Source of the DNA: Spirochaetia bacterium | GTDB lineage: Bacteria; Spirochaetota; Spirochaetia; Treponematales; Breznakiellaceae | Reading direction: 5' to 3' | Assembly: GCA_025997895.1 (NCBI GenBank) | Contig: BNVF01000103.1 | Span: 1-6,468 of the forward strand | Length of the DNA: 6,468 nt | Part shown: one piece after another, positions 1-6,142 of the stretch | Layout: every line of letters starts with the position of its first letter | Numbering within the stretch: position 1 is the first letter of the stretch | Made by a program: the position numbers and the translations under genes | The notes under the pieces: model-generated | Database searches by the model: none | Told to the model about the DNA's origin: nothing | The model's input: the letters and a program-made list of their open reading frames with translations, nothing else

Positions 1-126
1 CCAATTGCCATACAGCGAGAATATCATGGCATAAGCAGTCAAATTACGGGCCATATTAAGAAGGTCCGTGTCCCATTCAGTGTTGATATTGGTGTTGGTG
101 ATGTGATAGTACCTAAACCGGAAAAA
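1..126 (+). pseudogene. AbiEii-type nucleotidyltransferase (AbiE toxin), internal fragment
   Basis: Frame 1 is open from the window edge and reads IKKVRVPFSVDIGVGDVIVPKP at about codons 19-40, of which RVPFSVDIGVGDVIVP closely resembles the conserved core of the AbiEii/AbiGii (DUF1814) nucleotidyltransferase family. In that family this segment, with its D-I-G-x-G-D, belongs to the nucleotidyltransferase active-site region, and AbiEii is the toxin of the type IV toxin-antitoxin/phage-exclusion system AbiE. The family match stops at about codon 40-42, exactly where the inverted repeat begins at base 122. The frame then runs through unrelated sequence to a TAG at 187-189. The family normally continues for well over 100 residues, so this gene has lost its C-terminal half and is probably dead. 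Its N-terminus and any AbiEi antitoxin would lie left of the window. The family call is fairly sure from the motif alone. Confidence 0.75.
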
Positions 127-283
127 CAAATAATTCAAATACATATTCTATATTTGTTTTCCATTTCAGCGGTTGTTCTTTTAGCATAGTCTTAAATGTT
201 GCCATCGGTTTACAGATTTCTACAAGTGTTTCAATATTTTATATTTTATCCCATATTTTATCAATAGAATTATTTAGGCACAT
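113..283 (-). pseudogene. N-terminal half of a possible SRPBCC/START-like protein, inverted and interrupted
   Basis: Reading the minus strand from the ATG at 283-281 gives NNSIDKIWDKI, then a TAA (241-239), then NIETLVEICKPMATFKTM, then the repeat-encoded LKEQPLKWKTNIEYVFELFVF. It ends at a TAG (115-113) borrowed from the AbiEii sequence. The sense is coherent on both sides of the stop in one frame. The pattern 'S-x-D-x-I-W-x-x-I-x-N-x-E-T-L' resembles the N-terminal helix region of SRPBCC (START/polyketide-cyclase fold) proteins, which start with a short strand followed by a 'D-K-V-W' helix. I see no Shine-Dalgarno sequence before the ATG, and the normal first strand is missing, so the true 5' end is probably lost. 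The family call is tentative and rests on remembered patterns. The shared repeat supports the view that this is the missing front half of the plus-strand ORF at 278-712. Confidence 0.45.
122..183 (+). repeat. Left arm of a 62-bp perfect inverted repeat
   Basis: Base-by-base comparison shows that 122-183 is the exact reverse complement of 387-448 (paired positions sum to 570). After one mismatch (184/386) three more bases pair (185-187 with 383-385), giving 65 of 66 bp. The outer edge falls at the point where AbiEii homology is lost. On the minus strand this arm encodes the peptide LKEQPLKWKTNIEYVFELFVF, less its first base. Confidence 0.95.
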
Positions 284-712
284 AAGGTAAAAGCGACAGT
301 ATATGACGGCAGTTATACGATAAGATACGCTCCAGATCGTTATGGTAATGGACCCTATAACCGGGCGGAACGGGATTTAAGGATGATAAAAGAACAACCG
401 CTGAAATGGAAAACAAATATAGAATATGTATTTGAATTATTTGTTTTTGGGTTTATACCATTTGGAAAGCATACAATAGTACTAGAAGCAATAGATAGTG
501 AAAAGAATATAATTATATCAAAAGAACATAATAATATTGTCAAAATATGGAACCATAAAATTATAATGGAATATGATGGAGAAAAAACAACTAAATACAT
601 AGACCAAGTGGAAATTTATGCCGGAATTTTTACATTTTTTATTGCCCTTTGGGGAATATTATTTTATAAGCATCGTCAAAAGAAATGGATAAATATTGCC
701 AAAACATTATAA
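278..712 (+). pseudogene. C-terminal half of a possible SRPBCC/START-like protein, 5' end replaced
   Basis: An open frame runs from just after a TAG (275-277) to the TAA at 710-712. From about base 383 it reads KEQPLKWKTN, VFELFVFGFIPFGKHTIVLE, VKIWNHKI, then VEIYAGIFTFFIALWGILFY and HRQKKW near the end. The hydrophobic stretch followed by HRQKKW could be a terminal helix or membrane segment. The overall pattern (FGFIPFGKHTI, W-N-H-K-I, V-E-I-Y-A-G) resembles the C-terminal half of small START/SRPBCC-like proteins, but I cannot name a family with certainty. The stretch before the repeat (codons for VYDGSYTIRYAPDRYGNGPY, bases about 299-358) does not fit this fold and is of unknown origin. The first ATG in frame is at 383 and has no convincing ribosome site. 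Low GC, like the AbiH gene further on. Probably a gene remnant, although a 109-residue product from 383 cannot be excluded. Confidence 0.45.
387..448 (-). repeat. Right arm of the 62-bp perfect inverted repeat
   Basis: This is the exact reverse complement of 122-183, separated from it by a 203-bp spacer (184-386). On the plus strand it encodes KEQPLKWKTNIEYVFELFVF, the same peptide that the other arm encodes on the minus strand. No transposase or site-specific recombinase gene is visible next to the arms in this window. Confidence 0.95.
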
Positions 713-722
713 GAAAAAATAG

Positions 723-751
723 TTGGCATAATCAAATTGCCCTGATATAAT
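723..751 (+). promoter_or_regulatory. Strong sigma70-type promoter
   Basis: TTGGCA at 723-728 (five of six bases of the -35 consensus) and a perfect TATAAT at 746-751 are separated by exactly 17 bases. Transcription would start near 757-760. It points into the YedE remnant and then the MmeI-like gene, and it is the best candidate to drive the 1041-5739 operon with a leader of about 280 bases. Confidence 0.7.
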
Positions 752-1036
752 CAACCAGGAAAATATTGCATGATACTGTTGTATACGTTTAAAACCATAA
801 GCGCGGCGTTGGGCGGCTGTCCCTTACGGCAGCTCGTCATGGCCGGGGAAGGCAACTCGGATGCGGGTATCAGCATTTTGGGATTTATAGCTGCAGGAGC
901 CACGGCCCATAATTTCGGCATTGCCGCATCTCCCGCCGGTGTACCATTAAATGGTAAAATCGCCGTGATAATCGGTATGCTTGTGATTACTGTTTTTGCC
1001 GCCATGTATACAAAAAAATCTGCGGCCAGGGGATAA
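746..1036 (+). pseudogene. yedE: C-terminal remnant of a YedE-type selenium transporter
   Basis: The frame is open from after a TGA at 743-745 and could start at ATG 770, with AGGA at 757-760 nine bases upstream, giving 88 residues. Residues 15-28 (LGGCPLRQLVMAGE plus GNSDAG), then AHNFG and NGKIAVIIG, closely match the last part of YedE, the putative selenium transporter of the YeeE/YedE membrane family. Two hydrophobic segments (about residues 33-46 and 63-80) would be its final membrane spans. Full-length members have several hundred residues and about nine or more spans, so only the end is here. Homology begins at about residue 11, and the preceding MILLYTFKT is probably junction sequence. 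A promoter and a fair ribosome site precede it, so a small membrane peptide may be made, but transport by so short a piece is unlikely. Its stop lies just 4 bases before the next ATG. GC is higher than in the segment before 712. Confidence 0.75.
1028..1033 (+). promoter_or_regulatory. Ribosome binding site that decides the start of the MmeI-like gene
   Basis: AGGGGA lies 7 bases before the ATG at 1041. It supports that start over the longer in-frame TTG at 996, which has no such site and would add 15 residues unlike the family. Confidence 0.65.
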
Positions 1037-1040
1037 AGAT

Positions 1041-3857
1041 ATGCCCCTTTCATGGAACGACATCAAAACCAGAGCCGCCGCATTTGTCAGCGAATGGAAA
1101 GACAAAGCCGCTACCGCACGGGAAAAAGCCGATGACGCCGAATTTATGCTCGGTTTCCTGAACATCTTTGGCGATGAAGGCCGCAAAAAAGCAATCCGTG
1201 AATATAGAGTAGCACTCGGCAAAAATGAAAATACCCTTTTCGGCCCTGAGCCCGGCGGTAACCAGAAAGGCTATATAGACCTCCTGTGGCCGGGCCGTAT
1301 CCTTATAGAAATGAAAAGTCCCGGCGAGGACTTGGAAAAGGCATATAAACAGGCGCAAGGTTACGCCAATGTTCTTTCTAACAAAGATTTTCCGCAAGGC
1401 ATTTTAATCAGCGATTTTGTCAATTTCCGTTATTACGATTATACAAAAGATTTGGGCCTGGACCCGGAACTTCACGCCTTCACGCTTTTGGAACTGAAAG
1501 ACCATGTTACCCTTTTTGGAAACCTTGCCGGATACACCGATGTTAAATACAAAAAAATCGACCCGGTGAATATTGAAGCTGCGGAAACAATGGGCAAACT
1601 CCACGACCGTTTGAAAGAAATTGGCTATGCCGGGCACCAGCTTGAATTGTTCCTTGTCAGGCTTTTGTTCTGCTTATTCGCCGACGACACCGGCATATTC
1701 GACCCGCCCGATCTATTTATCACCTATATATTAAACCGAACCAACGAGGACGGCAGCGACCTTGCCCCGCAGTTGCAAAAAATATTTGAAGTGCTGAACA
1801 AGCCCAAAGACAAACGCCTTAAAACCATTGACGAGCAACTAAATCAATTCCCCTATATCAACGGACATCTTTTTGAGGAAACAATCGAGAGCGCCGATTT
1901 TGACCGTCCCATGCGGGACACCCTTATTGAGTGTTGCACACTTGACTGGAGCAAGATATCTCCGGCGGTATTCGGTGCAATGTTCCAGAGTGTGATGAAC
2001 TACGATGAGCGCCACGATATAGGGGCGCATTACACCAGCGAAGAAAACATTTTGAAACTGATACACCCGCTGTTTCTTGACAGTCTTCGTGATGAATTCA
2101 ACAAGATAAAAAAACTATCGCCAGGCATCCGCAAAGAACGTTTGACGGAGTTTCATAATAAAATCGCCGGTTTGAAATTCCTTGACCCCGCCTGCGGCTG
2201 CGGAAATTTTCTTGTGATAAGTTACCGGGAATTGCGATTGCTTGAATTGGAAGTACTGGAATTACTGTTAGGGAAAGAAAAAGTCCTTGACGTGCAAAAC
2301 GAGATAAAAGTCAATGTCAATCAGTTTTACGGCATAGAGATTGAGGAATTCCCCGCCCGGATAGCGCAAGTAGCAATGTGGCTTGTTGACCATCAAATGA
2401 ATATGCTGGTTTCAGAAACCTTTGGAACCTACTTTGTACGCATACCCCTCACTGCCGCCGCTTCAATTCATTGCGCTAACTCGTTAACAACCGATTGGGA
2501 AAGTGTAGTTCCGAAAAATGAATTGAGTTGCATTTTGGGCAATCCGCCGTTTTTGGGTAGTGCCGTAATGGTTAAAACACAAAAAGCCGAGGTTGAACAA
2601 ATATTTGGCGGCATGAATAATTGGGGTTTGCTTGATTATGTTACCGCATGGTACAAGAAAGCGGCAAGCTATATTCAAGGTACTGAAATTGAAGTAGCTT
2701 TTGTTTCCACAAACAGCATTTGCCAGGGAGAGCAAGTTCCTACACTTTGGCCTGAATTGATAAACAAGCACGGCATAAAAATCAATTTTGCCCACCAGAC
2801 CTTCAAATGGAGTAACGAGGCAAGAGGCAAGGCCGCCGTTTATTGTGTAATAATTGGTTTTGCATTAAACGACCGGAAAGATAAAAAACTATATCACTAT
2901 TCAACTGTTAATGGCGAACCCACAGAAACCTTGGTAAATCAAATAAACGCATACCTGGTAGAAGCACCGGTAATTTTTATAGAAAAAAGAAACGCCCCTG
3001 TTTGCAATGTCCCGGCAATGACGAAAGGCAGTTCACCCACCGATGACGGGAACCTAATGCTTACCCAGGAGGAAATGGAAAATTTGATAGCCCAAGACAG
3101 CAAATTAAAAGATATTATTCGCCCTTATACCGGGGCAAGGGAATATTTACATAACATACCCCGCTATTGCATTTGGTTAAAAGATGTACCGCCTTCCAAA
3201 TACACCCATTCAAAAGAAATAATGGCACGGTTGGCACGGATTAAAGAATTCAGGACGAAAAGCGAAAGAATCGCCACGCATAAATACGCTGATTTTCCGA
3301 GCCTGTTTGTGGAGATACGGCAACCGAATACAGATTATATACTAATTCCCCGCCACTCATCGGAAAACCGCCAATACATACCAATAGGCTTTTTAGATAA
3401 AAATGTGATTGCAGGAGACGCAACTTCTTTCATTCCAAATGCAACATTATATGAGTTTGGGATTATCACCTCAGGTATGCACATGGCATGGATGCGTTAT
3501 GTTTGCGGAAGATTAGAAATGCGTTATCGCTATTCAAATACAATAGTCTATAACAACTTCCCGTGGCCTTCGTCAAGTGAAAAGCAGAAAGAGGGCATAA
3601 TGACATTGGCTCAAGATATTTTAGACGCACGAAACAAATTCTCCGGTCAATCCTTAGCCGACCTTTACGACACGACCGCCATACAGCCCGAATTGCTCAA
3701 AGCCCACCAGAAACTTGATAAAGCCGTAGAAGCTGCCTATGGCAGACAATTTGACACTGACAGTCAACGGGTTGCGTATTTGTTTGAGTTATACCAAAAA
3801 TTAAGCGGGGAATTGTTTATTGATGAAAAGAAGCGGGGGAAGGGAAGGAAGGTATAA
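1041..3857 (+). CDS. MmeI-like type IIL restriction-modification enzyme (nuclease plus adenine methyltransferase)
   Basis: This is a 938-residue single-chain enzyme. In MmeI-type (type IIG/IIL) enzymes one polypeptide methylates adenine N6 on one strand of its site and cuts DNA about 20 bases away. The N-terminal nuclease shows D80-X9-E90-X-K92 (YIDLLWPGRILIEMK), the same spacing as the D-X9-E-X-K of MmeI, and the start MPLSWNDIK also matches the family. A helical spacer follows (about 170-320), then HYTS at 330-333. The methyltransferase carries DPACGCGNF (382-390, motif I, SAM binding) and NPPF (501-504, motif IV, catalytic). A target-recognition region lies at about 620-840, ending at NNFPWP (838-843), and a helical C-terminal tail follows. 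Length is close to the 919 residues of MmeI, and no key residue is missing, so it should be active. The recognition site cannot be read from the sequence. Its TAA shares one base with the ATG of the AbiH gene. GC is moderate, higher than that gene. Confidence 0.93.
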   Translation: MPLSWNDIKTRAAAFVSEWKDKAATAREKADDAEFMLGFLNIFGDEGRKKAIREYRVALGKNENTLFGPEPGGNQKGYIDLLWPGRILIEMKSPGEDLEKAYKQAQGYANVLSNKDFPQGILISDFVNFRYYDYTKDLGLDPELHAFTLLELKDHVTLFGNLAGYTDVKYKKIDPVNIEAAETMGKLHDRLKEIGYAGHQLELFLVRLLFCLFADDTGIFDPPDLFITYILNRTNEDGSDLAPQLQKIFEVLNKPKDKRLKTIDEQLNQFPYINGHLFEETIESADFDRPMRDTLIECCTLDWSKISPAVFGAMFQSVMNYDERHDIGAHYTSEENILKLIHPLFLDSLRDEFNKIKKLSPGIRKERLTEFHNKIAGLKFLDPACGCGNFLVISYRELRLLELEVLELLLGKEKVLDVQNEIKVNVNQFYGIEIEEFPARIAQVAMWLVDHQMNMLVSETFGTYFVRIPLTAAASIHCANSLTTDWESVVPKNELSCILGNPPFLGSAVMVKTQKAEVEQIFGGMNNWGLLDYVTAWYKKAASYIQGTEIEVAFVSTNSICQGEQVPTLWPELINKHGIKINFAHQTFKWSNEARGKAAVYCVIIGFALNDRKDKKLYHYSTVNGEPTETLVNQINAYLVEAPVIFIEKRNAPVCNVPAMTKGSSPTDDGNLMLTQEEMENLIAQDSKLKDIIRPYTGAREYLHNIPRYCIWLKDVPPSKYTHSKEIMARLARIKEFRTKSERIATHKYADFPSLFVEIRQPNTDYILIPRHSSENRQYIPIGFLDKNVIAGDATSFIPNATLYEFGIITSGMHMAWMRYVCGRLEMRYRYSNTIVYNNFPWPSSSEKQKEGIMTLAQDILDARNKFSGQSLADLYDTTAIQPELLKAHQKLDKAVEAAYGRQFDTDSQRVAYLFELYQKLSGELFIDEKKRGKGRKV

Positions 3858-4882
3858 TGCAAGTTCTTTTTTTCATTGGAAATGGTTTTGATCTAAATGT
3901 TGGATTGCACACTCAATTTAGAGATGTTTTATCATGTTATATAAAAGAGCAAACAAACGACCCTCAAATTTTAGCATTCAAAAACGATATTAATAAAAAT
4001 TTTGATAATTGGTCTTCTTTTGAAAAACAAATGGGAGTATATACAGAAAATTTCAGCCATGATACAGACGCTGCTTCTGATATTATAACATTCGATAGAT
4101 GTATATCCGATTTTTATAAGTTTCTACACAAATACTTAACAGGAGAAGAAAATAAAGCAGCTTATACCAATGTAAAAGAAATAGAAGATGTTTTTATGGC
4201 TTCTGTAATAAATTTTCAGCAATACTTAGAGAATGTGCCTAATGAAAAAATTACAAAAATGTTTAGGATTGATACCGTAAATTTTGATTTTATTAATTTC
4301 AATTATACAAAAATCTTTGACAAATGTATTAATATCCTAAAAAATAGTATTAGTTATGCTAAAATTAATAAAAAAATCAATACTACAAATTTAAACGTAA
4401 CCAGTAGGTATCTTAGAGAAGTGTTTCATATACACGGAACACTTACCAATAAAATGGCTCTTGGTGTAGATAATAAAGACCAAATTAGGAATCCAGCATT
4501 TAGGAGTTTTGCACTAATCAATTCTCGTATTAAGCCCCTGGCTAATACTTCTTTGGAAAATGGGAATAATCAAACGATGACTAAATTAATAAATACATCA
4601 GACATATATTGTATTTTTGGTATGTCGATTGGCTCTACGGATAAAACGTGGTGGATTGCTATAGCAAACCAATTAATAGCAAATCAAATGAAAAGACTTG
4701 TTATCTTTTGGCATGATGACACAGTCAATCCAATTTTCATAGATGGGATTATTGCAACGAATGATATGATAATAACGCTATTTTGTAAGGAAGCAAATTT
4801 ATCTGATGAACAGAAAAACATAATAGAGGGCAGAATTCATATTGCAATTAATAAGGAGATATTTAAAATCAAATTATGTTAA
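3857..4882 (+). CDS. AbiH-family abortive infection protein
   Basis: This 341-residue protein matches the bacteriophage abortive infection AbiH family, known from lactococcal plasmids, where it makes infected cells stop supporting phage. The mechanism is not established. Visible family features are GNGFDLNVGL (8-17) at the extreme N-terminus, WSSFEKQMG (52-60), INFNYT (146-151), HIHG (191-194) followed by LGVDN (202-206), and FGMSIGSTD (254-262). The glycine-rich GNGFDL after a short hydrophobic strand suggests a nucleotide-binding Rossmann-like loop (inference). There is no signal peptide or membrane segment, so it should be cytoplasmic. The ATG overlaps the upstream stop by one base (TAATG), which points to translational coupling. 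The end of the upstream gene supplies the purine-rich GGGGAAGGGAAGG as ribosome site. The gene is strikingly AT-rich compared with both neighbours, a sign of separate acquisition. Confidence 0.88.
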   Translation: MQVLFFIGNGFDLNVGLHTQFRDVLSCYIKEQTNDPQILAFKNDINKNFDNWSSFEKQMGVYTENFSHDTDAASDIITFDRCISDFYKFLHKYLTGEENKAAYTNVKEIEDVFMASVINFQQYLENVPNEKITKMFRIDTVNFDFINFNYTKIFDKCINILKNSISYAKINKKINTTNLNVTSRYLREVFHIHGTLTNKMALGVDNKDQIRNPAFRSFALINSRIKPLANTSLENGNNQTMTKLINTSDIYCIFGMSIGSTDKTWWIAIANQLIANQMKRLVIFWHDDTVNPIFIDGIIATNDMIITLFCKEANLSDEQKNIIEGRIHIAINKEIFKIKLC

Positions 4883-4908
4883 GCTTTAATAAAAGGAGCA
4901 GATAAGCT

Positions 4909-5739
4909 ATGAACACTGGCGACATCAAGATTTTCGATGCAAAAAAAGTCCGTACCCTTTGGAATGAAGACGAGGAGGAGTGGTATTTTTCCATAGTCGA
5001 TGTTGTGGCAGTGTTGACCGATAGCATAGACCCTGCGGCATACTGGCGAAAACTCAAACAGCGGCTTAAAGAAGAAGGCAATGAAACCGTGACAAATTGT
5101 CACGCTTTGAAAATGCCCGCCCCTGATGGCAAAATGCGGCTTACCGATGTCGCCAATACGCAGCAGCTATTCCGCCTGATACAGTCTATCCCTTCACCAA
5201 AGGCTGAACCCTTCAAGCAATGGATAGCGAAGATTGCCAAGGAGAGGCTGGATCAGGCGCAAGACCCGGAATTGTCCATAGAGCAGGCAATGTTAGATTA
5301 CAAACGGCTTGGCTATTCCGACAACTGGATAAACCAACGCTTAAAAAGTATCGAAATCCGTAAAGAATTAACCGATGAATGGAAAGAGCGGGGTTTGCAG
5401 GAGGGCATACAGTTTGCCACGCTTACCGATATAATCACGCATACATGGTCGGATAAAACCACCAGAGAGTATAAAAAGTACAAAGGACTAAAAAAAGAAA
5501 ATTTGCGCGATAACATGACCAATGCCGAATTGGTTTTGAATATGCTTGCAGAACTCTCTACGAAACAAATTTCAGAAGCGTCCTTGCCTGTAACCTTTGA
5601 CGAACACGCACAAGTTGCCCAAAAAGGCGGCGCAGTTGCCCGTAATGCCCGCCTTGAACTGGAAGCCAAAACCGGTAAAAAAGTAATATCCCCTCTAAAC
5701 GCCAAAAAGGGCATCGTCCCTAAAATGGAGAAAAAATGA
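4909..5739 (+). CDS. Bro-N domain protein, DinD-like
   Basis: The protein has 276 residues. Residues about 7-110 form a Bro-N domain (EWYFSIVDVVAVLTDS, then YWRKLKQRL, then MRLTDVANTQQLFRLIQSIP), a DNA-binding fold seen in baculovirus Bro proteins and prophage antirepressors. The C-terminal part ends with GGAVARNARLELEAKTGKK (240-258), which resembles the end of DinD (DNA-damage-inducible protein D, about 274 residues in E. coli), so length and domain order agree with a DinD-like protein. The start is set by AAAAGGAG at 4891-4898, ten bases before the ATG. The gap to the AbiH gene is 26 bp with no clear terminator, so it is probably the third gene of the operon. Genes of this kind are often embedded in restriction and phage loci. 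Its role here is unknown, with DNA binding or regulation likely. GC returns to the level of the MmeI-like gene. Confidence 0.85.
   Translation: MNTGDIKIFDAKKVRTLWNEDEEEWYFSIVDVVAVLTDSIDPAAYWRKLKQRLKEEGNETVTNCHALKMPAPDGKMRLTDVANTQQLFRLIQSIPSPKAEPFKQWIAKIAKERLDQAQDPELSIEQAMLDYKRLGYSDNWINQRLKSIEIRKELTDEWKERGLQEGIQFATLTDIITHTWSDKTTREYKKYKGLKKENLRDNMTNAELVLNMLAELSTKQISEASLPVTFDEHAQVAQKGGAVARNARLELEAKTGKKVISPLNAKKGIVPKMEKK
5088..5104. repeat. 17-bp palindrome inside the Bro-N gene
   Basis: CGTGACAA-A-TTGTCACG has two perfect 8-bp arms around one central base. It looks like an operator but lies in codons for ETVTNCHA, a stretch that may be conserved at the protein level, so it may be coincidental. 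Confidence 0.5.
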
Positions 5740-5808
5740 AGTCCAATGAGTATAGATTTCCGTCATTCTTTCAGACTTATGGCCTAGCAACGCACATGGT
5801 GTCAGTTA

Positions 5809-5848
5809 CTGTTTTATATAACAGGAATTGAACTCCTCGAATTCGAGG
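5809..5848. promoter_or_regulatory. Three adjoining palindromes before the KilA-N gene
   Basis: CTGTT/AACAG arms lie at 5809-5813 and 5820-5824 around an AT-rich TTATAT that could be a weak -10. AGGAATT at 5823-5829 and AACTCCT at 5831-5837 pair at six of seven positions. CCTCGAATTCGAGG (5835-5848) is a perfect 14-bp palindrome. The three share edge bases, so the RNA hairpins would partly compete. Operator sites or a leader structure controlling the next gene are both possible. No good -35 is visible, and no T-run follows, so a terminator is unlikely. Confidence 0.4.
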
Positions 5849-5856
5849 GGTTTAGC

Positions 5857-5862
5857 AAGGAG
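5857..5862 (+). promoter_or_regulatory. Ribosome binding site that decides the start of the KilA-N gene
   Basis: AAGGAG lies ten bases before ATG 5873, the same spacing as for the Bro-N gene. It excludes the longer in-frame TTG at 5828, which would begin inside the palindromes. Confidence 0.65.
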
Positions 5863-5872
5863 CAAGAAGGAA

Positions 5873-6142
5873 ATGGCAAAAATTGTAGTTGAAAATGCGG
5901 AAATAAGCATTATTTCGCATGACGAGAAAGATTATATTTCCCTTACCGATATGGTTCGTAATATTGAGAATGGCCTGGCGTTGATTGAAAAATGGCTTAG
6001 AAACAAAAATACAATCGAATTTCTTGGCATCTGGGAGCAGATGTACAACCCGGATTTTAATTCCCCCGAATTCGGTACAATTAAAAACACGGCGGGAAGC
6101 AATAATTTTGTTCTGTGGGTCTACGGATATTTACATCTGTGA
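5873..6142 (+). pseudogene. KilA-N domain protein, C-terminally truncated
   Basis: The frame starts with MAKIVVENAEISIIS and continues with DYISLTDMVRN (20-30), IEKWLRNKNTIEFLGIWEQM (38-57), NPDFNSPEF (59-67) and AGSNNFVL (74-81). This closely follows the KilA-N domain, a DNA-binding module of phage, plasmid and large DNA virus proteins. In the family the next residues are typically S-P-K-K-W-I-E-x-T-N-A, followed by about 100 or more residues. Here the match stops after FVL (about base 6115), eight unrelated residues follow, and a TGA (6140-6142) ends the frame at 89 codons. The start and ribosome site are intact, so a truncated domain may still be made. The stop results from joining to the DUF2958-like fragment in another frame, which suggests a deletion. 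The gap to the upstream Bro-N gene is 133 bp with its own palindromic region, so it is probably a separate transcription unit. Confidence 0.8.

Noticed and set aside
122..448. Miniature transposon bounded by the 62-bp inverted repeats
   Set aside because: The arms are coding sequence of one gene rather than transposon ends, no flanking target duplication is seen (bases 116-121 and 449-454 differ), and no transposase is nearby.
996..1040. TTG at 996 as start of the restriction-modification gene
   Set aside because: It would add 15 residues unlike the family start, lies in the YedE remnant, and lacks a ribosome site. ATG 1041 has AGGGGA at good spacing and the MPLSW start typical of the family.
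3223..3240. Short tandem repeat GGCACGGTTGGCACGG
   Set aside because: It lies in codons of the methyltransferase gene (ARLARI) and consists of only two 7-base copies, so it is most likely coincidental.
4882..4908. AGCTT/AAGCT inverted pair in the gap before the Bro-N gene as a terminator
   Set aside because: The arms are only 5 bp, the loop is long and contains the ribosome site, and no T-run follows.
5313..5714. 133-codon minus-strand frame within the Bro-N gene
   Set aside because: It is antisense to a well-supported gene, serine-rich as expected of a shadow frame, with no family resemblance.
5823..5850. Minus-strand GAGTTCAATTCC and GTTCGA-like bases suggesting the T-arm of a tRNA
   Set aside because: The stem does not pair properly and no acceptor, anticodon arm or CCA end could be built around it. 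It is better explained as part of the palindromes.
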